From contig OX104113.1 of assembly GCA_944474755.1 (NCBI GenBank), positions 49,181,644-49,245,643 on the forward strand: a stretch of 64,000 nt of DNA. The letters are read 5' to 3'. This DNA comes from Limnoperna fortunei (lineage: Eukaryota; Mollusca; Bivalvia; Mytilida; Modiolidae). The notes under the pieces are model-generated. The model did not search any database. It saw nothing but the letters and a program-made list of their open reading frames with translations, and had not been told where the DNA came from. The position numbers and the translations under genes are program-made. Below, piece after piece: positions 13,978-48,300 of this stretch; position 1 is the first letter of the stretch, and every line of letters begins with the position of its first letter.

Positions 13978-16818
13978 AATGACGGTCTAGCGCAGTGCCT
14001 ACATACACTTTTTAGCTGTTAAGGACACAAATGACGGTCTAACCCAGTACCTACAAACACTCTTTATGACACTTTACTAATGACGGTCTAGCGATTTTCC
14101 TACATACGTTCATTTTGTAATTTCACTATTGACTGTGTAACGCAGGGCCTATATATCCTATTGATGTAACTTCACCAATGATGGTCTAGCGCAGATCCTA
14201 CAAACCAACGTTGTGTCACCAATGACGGTTCAGCACAGCACCTACATACCCACGTTTTGTCAGTTCACTAATGATCGTCTAACAATGTGCCCATACACCC
14301 TGTTTATGTAACTGTACTAATGACGATCTAGCGCAGTGCCTACATACTCTTTCACCTGTTAACTACACGAATGACGATATAGCGACATGCAGTGCCGACA
14401 TGCTCTCTTTATGTCACTTGACATATGACAGTCTAGCGCAGCGCCTACAAACCATTATGTCACTTCACTAATGACTTTCTATCGTAGTGCCTACATACCT
14501 TGTTTATGTAACTGGGCTTATTAAGATCTAGTGCAGCTAACGCTTTTTGTCAGTTCACTAATGACGGTGTTGCGCAGCACCTAAATACCAACTTTTCCTC
14601 ACTTTACTCATGATGGTCTTGCATAGGCGGAATTTTACTGCCGTTATAATCCGAAGTTAGTTTTGTGATTTGGCGGATTAATGGCAGAATTCAGTCCTAT
14701 TTCTCGTAATGTAGCAAATAACGTTATTGAAGCTTTAGACACTGCAAAACTATGGGAAACGATCTTTATTGAAGACATGTCTTTTTCGTCTTTGAAGATG
14801 CACGTGGATGCACGTGGAAAATGCTATGTTGATCAGTTTTCAGTATATAGATAATGTGACCTAATTTGTTATAAACGTGCTAACTTGCATACTATAAGAA
14901 CCATTCCGTAGTAAGAATCAAGTAATTTACATATGTATTACCAAAGATGCAACACGCCATTCATTTTCGGGTCTCTCAATGTTTTTCATGTAGTAAACGT
15001 AATTAAAAAGAGACAGCGGGTTATTAAAAACGGCAATAACTATCATCATGTATCAATAAAGATAGAATTTAAACACGAAACCGATAAAAAGTGGTGACAC
15101 TGTATAAAAATATCAAGATCGACCACGTCTGATTGTAGATGGAACTTCATTTGGACTGCAACGTGCTGGGAGTGATTTACCCCCGCTCTGCTACATTACG
15201 AGTAATGGGACTAAATTCTTACCCTCGCCAAAAAAGCGAGGGAACGATTATTCGTTCTAGGTCTTGCGCAGTGCATTAATCTTTACAGCTCGAAACTGCA
15301 ATGCAATAAAGACGGTATAGCGCAGTGCCTACATACCTGCTTTATGTAATTTTACTAATGATGGTCAAACGCAGTACCTTCTTTACGTACCACCTTCAGT
15401 AATGACAGCCTAGCGCAGCTTCTACTTACCCACTTACCTCACTGACGGTTGAGCGCAAAGCCTACATACCCTGATTTTGTCGCTTCATTGATGACAGTCT
15501 AGCGCAGTGCATTCATACCTCTTTATCTGTTTATTGCACTAATGAGGGTCCAGCGTAGCGCCTACCTACATTTTTTAGTCATTTAAAAAATGACGGCCTA
15601 GCGCAGTACCTTTATACCTTCTTTATGGAACTGCAATAATGACGGTCTATTGCGATGCCTACTTACCCACGTTTTGTTACATCTTCCTTTGTCACTTCGC
15701 TGACAGTCTAGCGCAGTGCATTAAAGCCCTCTTTATGTCACTTAACTCGTGATGCTCTAGCGCTGTTCATTCATACCTCTTTAGCTGCTAACTGCACTAA
15801 TGACGGTCCAGCACAGCGCCTACATACCTTGGTTTTGTAACTTCAATAATGACGAAATAGCGCAGTGCCTACATTCCATCTTTATGTAACTTTACTAATA
15901 ATGGTTAAGCACAGCGCCTACATACCCACTTTTTGTCACTTCACTAATGACAGTGTATCACAGTGCCTACATACCTTGTTTATGTAACTGCACTAATGAC
16001 TGTCAGAGCAGTGCCTTTATACCTTTTTTATGGAACTGTAAGAATGACGGGCTAGCCAAGTGCCTACATTTCTTCGGTATATAACTTCACTAATAACTGT
16101 CTATCGCAGTGCCTACTTACCCAAGTTCTACTACTTCACTAATGACGGTCTATTGCAGCGCAAACATACCCACTTTTTGCCACTTCGGTAATGACGGTGC
16201 AGCGCAGTTCATACCCTCTTTATCTGTTAACTGCACAAATGGCGGTAAAGCTCAGTGCCTACATACACACTTTCTGTCTCTTCATTAATGATGATCTAAC
16301 GGTGTTCCTACATTCACTTATGACAGTCTAACGCAGCGCCTACATACCATTTTTATGTAACTGCACTAATGACGGTCTAGTGCAGCGCCTACATACCATT
16401 TGTCGTCACATCACTACCTACATACCCTGTTTATGTAACTTCGCTAATAAGTGTAGTGCAGCAATAGTCATAGTATAGCGCAGTGTCTACATACCCTTTT
16501 TATGTCACTTCACTAATGACGGTCTAACACATTGCCTACAGGCCTTAATCATGTAAATTCGTTAATGATGGTCTATACCCTCTTTAGCTGGAAGCTGCAA
16601 TAATGATGGCATAGCTCAATGCCTACATAACTTCTTTATGTAAGTTCACTACTGATGGTCTTAATAAGCGCCTACATACAACTTTTTGCAACTTCACTAA
16701 TGACAGTCTAGCGCTGTGCCTACTTAACTTCTTTATGTAACCCCACTAATGACTACTAGCGCAGCACCTATATATCTGTTTTAGTCATTTCACTAATAAA
16801 GGTGCTACATACCCTCTT
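13978..16818. repeat. ~50-bp degenerate minisatellite, about 40 copies
   Basis: The recurring unit is roughly 'CACTAATGACGGTCTAGCGC', then AGTGCCTACATACC, then CTCTTTATGTAACTT. Spacings of 'gacggtct' words are near 50 bp (13981, 14033, 14083 and onward). Units differ by many substitutions and small deletions, so the array is old. An unrelated 637-bp element interrupts it at 14623-15259. No reading frame spans it. Confidence 0.92.
14623..15259. mobile_element. 637-bp MITE-like element in the minisatellite, 8-bp target duplication (hAT-like)
   Basis: GGTCTTGC flanks it exactly at 14615-14622 and 15260-15267. Both copies carry the same T variant of the minisatellite word (usually ggtctagc), which supports a true duplication. 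A 30-bp inverted repeat lies near the ends: GAATTCAGTCCTATTTCTCG at 14687 and its near-complement ending in GGGACTAAATTC at 15218. The outer flanks share TTTGGCG in inverted order. No coding capacity. An 8-bp duplication is usual for hAT elements; class membership is inferred. Confidence 0.78.
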
Positions 16819-17430
16819 TAAAATGTTTCTGGTATTTGTTGTGTCCGTTGATTTTGTACCGTAGTCTGGTTGTTTCCTTAATCGGAAAACTCTCTTCTTT
16901 AAAGCGTTTCGGACCTAATTATATGTTCATTTTAAAGAAAAAGAAGAAAATTTATACAACTTTAAACAAAATTATCATCATTAGTTATTTATTCTTTCTT
17001 GTTATAGGAAAACGTTTGTGAGTTTGGTGCATTTTGTTATAATTTAGGTATCGCACATGAAGCATTATAAAACACTTTACTTATTTTAGTACATCAAAAC
17101 AATAAACAGAATACAAGCAAGATATTTCAAAGCTAAAATTACACAACTAGTCAGACGAGTGAAAAGAAGTGCTTCGGCACGTTCAACATCGCTCGAGTTA
17201 TTGTGTATTTATAGAAGAGATTACCTCAAAATACATGAGTATGAATTAAGTATATCATTTTGGGAGCATTATCATTGAAGCACAATTGTGCGTTGATATA
17301 TTGTTTTAATATATTTTAATGTACTATAGTACTGTAGAACATATTGTATTAAATGGCTTTGTTGCAAATTACTTGCTGTAAATTAAATACTAGTTTGTTT
17401 AATTAAAATGCATACTCTCGATATAGGATT

Positions 17431-17680
17431 TTTTGTTTTAATGATGTTTAAAGCCATTTTAGCTATATCTTGGCTTCACCCAGTTTTAAGTAGGGAGAAG
17501 GCAGCATACCCGGAGAAGATCCCAGACATTCGGTAGGAAAACTGTCTATCCTTGTCAATTAAGATTGGAGTAAAGAGCACCCTGCCCGCAGTGAGACTCG
17601 AACCCATTGCGCAGTGTTGACATGTCACGTGACCAATAGTAGACGAATTACCTCAACCACTCGTCAACCTAGGACCCGAC
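17431..17680 (-). mobile_element. tRNA-derived SINE, diverged, reverse orientation
   Basis: On the minus strand: head near 17680 (GGTCCTAGGTTGACGAGTGG), B box GGTTCGAGTCTCA, core GGGATCTTCTCCGGGTATGC, and a tail near 17440 with many changes. It lies just past the 3' end of the receptor gene. Confidence 0.82.
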
Positions 17681-17946
17681 CATATACGAAATTTAAAAGA
17701 TAGAAGTCATCTTGAAAATGTGCAGAAACACAAAAGCAGAAATGAATGTTGGTTAATACTCTTCAAGATATGAGCTTGCATTAATCTAATGTTATATAGA
17801 AGATGAACTACATTGTGGGTTTATGTTTTGTTACATAATGTGCTTCCGTTCTAAAAGACATGACAGATAAACTCTTTCAGAACATTTATAAGAATTTTGA
17901 ACGCTAAGAAATGACTCTTTGATTAATACAAGTGGATTTTAACAGA

Positions 17947-40148
<22,202 letters not shown>

Positions 40149-41497
40149 CTAAAATAAAAAAAAAGTATAATTCAATTTATATCCATGTACATAACAAGTA
40201 CTAAATGAGGAAAATAATTTGCCGCCTAGGTGCTGCCAATTTTACTGAAGTGTTGTAATCATGCATACAGCACATACAAGGTGCAAATTTGCATATTTAT
40301 TTTTAGGGTGCCGTACGAGTCTTACAGGAGGTATTGACCTATCCGTGCGATGTCATAATGAATAAAGTGGACGAGTAACTGCAGTGTATTTTCATTGCGA
40401 AAATATGTTTAACTAAGAAGTCCGTTGAAAGAGAAAATGTTTCGAGGTCTTTTTGCTTTGGATTTAGCGGTTGATAGTAATATGCTCAAGTCTTAGTCGA
40501 GCATCTTTTTCAACCAACGATAAATGAATTTATAGGTATGACAACGTAGAATGTGAAGTGTAATGATCTTGCGCAACAAAAGCGATATAATAAATAGAAT
40601 AAGAGTATGACAATTTGAGCCTGCAAGGTGCAACCTTCAAACAGTTAAACACTTTATTACATCAGCGATTTACGTTCACAATTATTCAACCCACAGTACC
40701 TTTAAATTCAGGGTCTAGATGATGTGATAATTTTAAATCTAAGAGAAAACATAGTTTAAAAACATTATTGTGTTGATGTACAGATAAAATACATAAAGAA
40801 AAAAGGGATAAATGATGACATACTGCTTCCATGCACCAGAGAGAGTATATGCAAGTTCAAGCATTGAAATTCAACACTTAATACATTGTCTGCCAATCAG
40901 TAATGCGCGTAATAGTGTAAAAGGTAAAAGAAGCGCACATAATTTTGCTGATGAAGTTATTGAATAGTTCTCAATGATGCGTGCAATCCTTTGGAACAAT
41001 TTATTCCATCTTTTTAACTGTATGCATTTTTCTCTATATAAAAGCTGCTAATAATATTGCACAAAATGACGATTTGCTGGTGCTGTAGTACGTTTGTCTA
41101 TAAGCAGGACAATCTGGTCAAACATTTGGTAACTCATTTTCAAATGTTGAGCAGGAAATAAGACCTTATTCTTTATCAATTTAAAAACATGTTTGAAACT
41201 TTTGTTTATCTGGAAATATATGATCATATCTCTTCAGCGACAACTGGGTTACATAATACCCAAGTCAAGATGATAAAAATTACATCGACGTACTCAATGA
41301 TATATTAACTTTCTCTTAATTTCCGAAGCTGAAGAGTAGAAACTACGTGTTATTCATATTTTTGAGTTTGGAGATTTTGCCTTCAATACTTTTTATAATT
41401 AACATAAAATTGTTTGATCACAAACTGTAAGTCTGGTTATAGGGCAAAAAATTCCTCTGAAACAGCCTTGTTTTAAATAATTGAATTTTTGTTTTTT

Positions 41498-41758
41498 TTT
41501 GTTTATTTGAATGATTTTTAACGCCACTTTCAGGAATTGTTCAGCTATATCATGGCGTCCAGTTTTTATTGGAGGAGGAAGGTGGAGTACCCGGAGAGAA
41601 CCTCCGATCTTCGGCAGGAAAACTGGCAATCCTTTTCAATTAAGATTGGAGTCGAAAACACCCTGCCCGCCGAGAGAGCCGAACCCGCAACCTCAACGTT
41701 GACAGACCACGTGATCAATAGTAGACGAAATACCTTAACCACTCGGCCACCGAGGCCC
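41498..41758 (-). mobile_element. Full-length tRNA-derived SINE, reverse orientation, in block 1 of the segmental duplication
   Basis: Read on the minus strand it starts GGGGCCTCGGTGGCCGAGTG and ends with the GGCGTTAAAAATCATTC tail, near plus-strand 41498. The paralogous place in the second block (about 45405) has no SINE and reads straight through 'agtttaattgatc', so the insertion is younger than the block duplication. The flanks suggest an imperfect target duplication around TAATTGA. Confidence 0.92.
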
Positions 41759-42399
41759 CTAATTTAATTGATCTATCGCTTAAAAATATACAAGCTAAAA
41801 GATAAATTGGTAAATATAATTAGACTAAGCTTTTAAAACTGTGAATTCCACTGTCTTTCTTCGAAACGTTTGATATCTGTGAAAAAAAGCTTTAACTTGT
41901 TTAAATCTTATCTACCTAATAGAAAACAATGTGCTGGTTGGAGTGGTTCTATGTCAGAATCAACTTATTATGAATGTTATCGCATAGTACTATTCATTCA
42001 TAATGTCAACGATGAGACTTCGAAAAAATATAATTTATCTAATTTACCTGTTTGGTTTTTCAATGTTATTGGAACTTCTGTTATTGCTGAAAACATACGA
42101 TTACTTCATTATTTACGTGTCTTGCGACATTTACTCCTTGAAAAGATTACATTGTTTTTAATATTGAGAGAAATTCACTTTCGATTTTCTCGCAAAGTTG
42201 TTTTACTAAGCAATATTCCAAAACAGGAACACATTTAATTTAAATGAACGTGTACATTCGATTTATCTTCACGTCATAAACTTTATGATTATTAGATTGA
42301 AGACATGCAGATACCAGTATTGATTGCTGTTCAGACAAACGATTCGATTTGCTTGTATTAAATTTTTCTGTCGTTTCTTTCTTGATACGGTTAAATTTG

Positions 42400-45300
42400 T
42401 TTTGTTGATCACGAATATATTTCTCCATACTCCATAAAATTAATTAACATGAACTGCTGTACATTTTCTCTGTGATGACTTCGTTAAGGTCCAGACCAAT
42501 ACAGTTGAGTTTGTTGTTATTGTTGGCATCGTTGGAACGAAAGTATTAAAAAGGCTATCAAAAGTTGTTTCCAAAGTCTTATTTAAGTATGAATGTATCT
42601 GCAAATGTGTTATGTGTTTTTATTCAGCGTTATCGCAAACAATATTTGTATGAATGTACGTGTTTTGACTAATAAATTATCTAATTAATAAATAAGCACT
42701 TGTTCTACTTTTCGTTGTTACTGGTACTTGTAGTTTCTTTGTTGCTAAAATGACATATAAATTAGTTTATAATTTAGGCTTATTTGTAGATTTACTGTTT
42801 GGCCAAAAATTACGATGATTAAATGTGTAAACAATTCCGATTGTCTGACTTTAGATTTGTGAACAACGCATTCTGATGAACGATGTGTTTGAACTAAAAT
42901 TATAATAATTATTTAGAAAAGTTTAAAAATTACAGACATAATAACACTTAAAGGCAATGCTTAAAAATGTTTATAAATTTATAAGTCATTGGAAAACGTT
43001 TGATTTTTTACGTCTACAAAAGAATATATCTCCACGTAGGTAACTTTCATGATGACTAAATTGAACACGCATAGATAAATACACCAGCTATGTATTCGTG
43101 TTTAATGAGAAGATCTGATCCGCAAGAATGGAATATTTCTGTCAATATTGATTATCCGTTCTCATCTATTTACTATATTACTTGTCTTTAGCGACATCAC
43201 TATATTCCGGAATTATTCTATGTGACAAAAATATATGACCTACACTACCCTTTTCTGAAGTAGTTAAGAACCAGACTAATGCAAGTATGTTTTTTATTAC
43301 TGGCATCGTCAAAACGAATTAACAACAATGATATTTTGACATTCCTTTTGATGCATGAATGTATCTGAATGTATTATTTGTTTTTTGTTTTACCGTAATA
43401 AAATGTTAATTTTTTATTAATAATGTCTGCGTTGTCATTCAGAAACTATCTAATTAAAATGCCTTTACCTGTTCTGGTTTTCTGTGTTTTTGGAACTTGT
43501 GTTGTTGCTGAACAAACATATTAAATAATTTATTATTTACGATTTGTAACATTTAGTTTGACCAAATATGAATAGATCACATTGATATTTATAAAAACAG
43601 ATAATTATTTAAATTTGAAAGAAATTGAATGGTCGGACTTTTACACAACGCAGGTTGATCAATGGTTTGCTAGAAGCCAATTAACATAATTTTGGTTTTA
43701 TAAATAACTGACGTGGTATAATCGAAAAAAAAGCTATTTCTAATAGTCCAAAAACTGCAACACTTTTAATTCTACGAACGTCTCTATAATATATCTACAC
43801 ATTAGTAACTATTGAACACAGGCGGACAAATGCTTGCTATAGCAACTTTTGTTTTGTTTATCACAAGTACATTACAGCTCCATGAAAAAGAACAAACATG
43901 AACTACAGTACACTTTTTGATTGATGACTTAGTTAAGGTCCACACCCATACAGTTGAGTTGAGTTTGTTCTCTTTTCTGGCATCGTTGGACGGAATGTAT
44001 TAAAAATACAAATTAAAAACAAGCTTTTTTACGCGTAATAGTGTTGAATCCAAGGTTAAAGAAGCTTACAAAATTGTGCTGATGAAGTTATTGAACAGTT
44101 CTCAATGAAACCTAAAGACGCGTGCAATAAATTAGAACAATTTATTCCACCTTTAACTGTACGCATTTACTTTATAGAAAACAATAATAATATTATTATA
44201 CAAAATGACGATTAGCAGATGCTGTAAATACGTTTTTCTGCAAGCAGGACTTAATAATCTGGTCAAACATTTTGATAACTCATTTTTAAAATGTTTAGCA
44301 GGAAACGACAACTATTTCTGTTTCTATTTTAAAAAATGTTTGAAACTTTTGTTTTATATGGAATACATGATATCTCTTCAGCAAAGAATACTGGGATATG
44401 TTATATCTTAGTTAAGTAAAATTTTCTTCGATGTTCTAAATGATATACTGTCTTTCTCTTAATATCGGAAGCTGCAGAGTAGAAAATGACTGGCAAAACT
44501 GCTTGTTATTCATATTTTTGAGTTTGGATATCTTGCTTTTAAAATTGTTTATAATTAATTAACATAAATTGTTTGATCACAGACTGTAGGTATGTTTATA
44601 GGGTACGGAAACCGTAAAGGGACTTGCAAAATAAGAAAAAAAAAACAAAACATGTTTTTAAATTCGAGATCACGATATAACGATATTGTTATATCGAGAT
44701 CTCGATAAAAATATATCGTTATCTCAATAAAACGATGTTGATATATAGAGATCTCGATAAAATTGTCTATCGTTATCACGGGAAAACGATATTGTTATAT
44801 CGTGATCTCGACATAAAATATATTGTTATCTCAAGAAAACGATATTGTTATATCTTTATCTCAATATAAAATATGTGATTATCGCGAGAAAACGATATTT
44901 TATATCGTGTGATCTCGATTAAACAAATATACAGTTATCTTGACACAACGAAATTGTTATCTCGAGAAAACGATGTTGCTTATTGCGCTCTCGATAAAAC
45001 AAATCGAGAGTTATCTCGAGAAAAAAATAACTATATTGTTTTCTCGAAATAACGATCTATTTTTTATCGAGATCTTAATATAACAATATCTTTTTCTTGA
45101 GATAACGATCTATTTTTCGAGATCTCGATACAACAGCATCGTTTTCGTGAAATAACCATATAGCTTTATTGTGACCATGATATAACGATATATCATTTTC
45201 TCGAAATAACGAAATATTTTATATTGAGATCACGATTTAACAATATCGTTTTCTCGAGATAACGATAGCTTGATTTATCGAGATGTCGATATAATAATTT

Positions 45301-48300
45301 CGTTTTATAGAGATAACGAATTAAAAAAAATTCTTCTTATATTTCATGTCCCCTTACGGCTTCCGTAATAGGGCAACATATTCTTCTGAAACAGCCTAGT
45401 ATAGTTTAATTGATCCATCGCTTAAAAATATACATGATAGAAACATAACAGGTGGATTGGTTATGAATTTAGATTAATCTTTTAAACAGTGATTCACAGT
45501 GAAACCCACTGTCTTTTTTCTTAACGTTTGGTATTTGTGATAATTGCTTTAACGCTTTAACTTGTTTAAATCTAATCTACCTAATAGAGAAAAATGTGCT
45601 GGTTGGAGGGGTTCAATGACTGAACCAACTAATTTAGGAATGTTTTAGCATGGTAATTCAAAATGTCTGCATTAAGACTTCGATAAAAAAAATTATTTGA
45701 TTCACCTGTTTGGTTTACCAATGTTATTGGAACTTGCGTTATTGCTGAAAACATGATTTCTTCATTATTTACGTGTCTTGCTACATTTACTGCTTGATCA
45801 CAAATGAAAAGGTTACATTTTTTTAATATGTAGAGAAATTCACTTTCGATTTTCACGCAAGGTTGTTTTACTTACGGGACGTGGAACCTTATTCAAATCT
45901 TAATCATGTTTAAAAATGTTTTAAATTTCAGAAATAATAATTCATTATTGTAGCATAGATTAAATTCAATACATATTGATTCTTTTAGCAATATTCCAAA
46001 ACATGAACACATTTATTTTAAATGAACGTGTACATTCGATTTATCTTCAGGTCATCAACTTTATGATTATAAGATTGAGGACGTGCAGACACCAGTACCG
46101 TTTGCTGTTCCGGCGAAAGATTTGATCCACTTTTATTAAATATTTCTGTCGGCTCTTACTTGGTACGGCTACATTTGTTTTGTTGATCACAAATATCGTA
46201 CAACCCAATGAAAAATAATAAAACTGAACTACAGTACATTTTGTCTGTGATGACTTGGTTAGGGTCCGGACCATTACAGTTGAGTTTGATCTTATTTCTG
46301 GCATCGTTAAAACGAAAGTATTAAAAAGACTATTAAAAGTTGTTTTCTTAGTCTTATTTAAGCATTAATGTATCTGCAAATGTGCTCTATGTGTTTTATT
46401 TAGAGTTTCCGCATTAAAATATTTCATTATTAATGTCTGTGTTTTAACTAAAAAAATATCTTATTGATAAATAATAACCTGTTCTGCTTTTCGTTGTTAC
46501 TGGTACTGGAAGTTTCTTTGTTGCTAAAAAATATAAATTAATTCCCTATTTACGTTTTTTGTAGATTTTCTGTTTGGCCAATAAATACGATGATAAAATT
46601 CCAATTGTCTGACATTAGATTTTTACACAACGCATTTTGATGAACGATGTGTTTGAATTGATTATTTAGAAAAGTTTAAAAATTACAGACATAATAATTA
46701 ATAAATGCAAGGCTTAAATTAAATAAATTTTTAACTCATTTGAACACTTCTGATTTTTATGACTGTTACAAAAGAATAGATCTCAACGTAGTAAGGTTTT
46801 ATGATGATACATTGAAGACGTTTAGATAAATACACCAGTTATGTAATCGTGTTTACTGACGAAGATCTGATACATAAGTATTGAATACTTCTGTCAATAT
46901 TGATTAGCCTTCTGATCTATTGACTATATTACTTGTTTTTGGCAACATCACTATATTCCAGTATTCCTCCATGTGACAAAAATATATGAACTACTGTATC
47001 ATTTTCTGTTACGAAATAGTTAAGGACCAGACTAATGCATGTATGTTTTTATTACTGGCCTCGTAATAACAAATTAAAACAATTATCAAACCAAATGATA
47101 TTTTGTCAATCCTATTGATGCATGAATGTATCTTAATGAATTTTTTCTTTTTGTGTCACCGTTATCGAATGCTAGTTTTTATTAATAATGTCTGCGTTGT
47201 CATTCAGAAACTATCTAACTAAAATGCCTTTACCTGTTCTGGTTTTCTGTGTTTTTGGAACTTGTGTTGTTGCTGAACAAACATATTAATTAGTTTATTA
47301 TTTACGCTTTTGTAACATTTAGTTTGACTAAAATTGAATAGATCATATTGATATTTATAAATTCAAAAATAAGATATTTAAATTTAAAAAAAAATCAAAT
47401 AGTCGGACTTTTACACAACACAGGTTGATCAACCCTTTTAAGAAGCCGATTGAAATATTTTGGTTTTATAAATTACTGACGTTATAGTACACAGCGAAGA
47501 AACGATTAAAATCAATAAATATTGATTTCATTTCTAATAGTCCAAAAACAGCATAACTTTTTATTTGTACAAATGTCTCTATTATATATCTGCAAATTAG
47601 TAACTATTAAAGACAGGCGGACAAATACTTGCTATAGCAGCATTTGTTGTTGATCAGAAGTACATTACTCCATGAAAAAGAACAAACATGAACTACAGTA
47701 CACTTTTTCTTTGATAACTTAGTTAAGGTCCAGTCCTATGCAGTTGAGTTGAATGTGTTCTCATTTCTTGCATCGTTGGAAGGAATGTATTAAAAATACA
47801 AATTAAAAACAAGCCTTTTCAACAGTCCTATTTAAGCATGAATGTACCTGCAAATGTGCTCTCTATGTTTGTATCGGCGTTATCACGTGAAAATTTTAAA
47901 TTACTAATATCTGCGTTTTGACTTATAAAAGATCTTATTACAATATTGCACCTGTTTCTTAAAAACATAAAAATTACTTCATTGTATACACTTTTTGCAA
48001 CATGACTGTTTGTTAAAATGATTTTAGCGCACGTTGCTTTTAAAATTAAGGATACAAGAAAATTGAATTTGCAAGAAATTCCGATCGCCTGACTTTGGAC
48101 ATTTACAGAACACATGTTGATGAATATGTGTTTGAATTAAAAATATAATATTTAACATAAAAATACATAGATGCAAGGCTTACGTTCAATAAATTTTGAA
48201 CTTATTTGTTATACTCCTAAACAAGAAAACTTCTAGATAATACGATCATCTACAAAAAAATATATCTGCACTTCAGTAACTTTTATGATTATTACATTAA

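Larger units (their letters stand above)
40917..47825. repeat. Segmental tandem duplication of a ~3.1-kb block
   Basis: Block 1 (about 40917-44027) and block 2 (about 44028-47825) match in order. Both have GCGTAATAGTGT at the start, GTTATTGAATAGTTCTCAAT or GTTATTGAACAGTTCTCAAT, TCTGGTCAAACATTTGGTAA or its variant, TTTAATTGATC[TC]ATCGCTTAAA, and GTGCTGGTTGGAG. Both end in TTAAAAATACAAATTAAAAACAAGC (shown here only to mark the boundary type at 43997 and 47789). Block 1 contains a SINE, block 2 a foldback MITE; these explain most of the length difference. ORFs at 41870-42238, 42240-42428 and 46047-46304 are by-products of this repeat. Confidence 0.88.

Noticed and set aside
13978..16818. Regular ~50-bp repeat resembling a CRISPR array
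   Set aside because: Units and spacers both vary, there is no constant direct repeat with unique spacers, and the context is eukaryotic. It is a minisatellite.
41870..42428. Open frames on both strands (122 and 62 residues), the reverse one coil-like
   Set aside because: They fall in the block duplication, and the paralogous copy at 45.5-46.3 kb does not keep the frames open, so no selection on protein is seen.
44555..44779. Open frame with repeated 'ISIYRDL' pieces
   Set aside because: It is the translation of the quasi-palindromic units of the foldback MITE.
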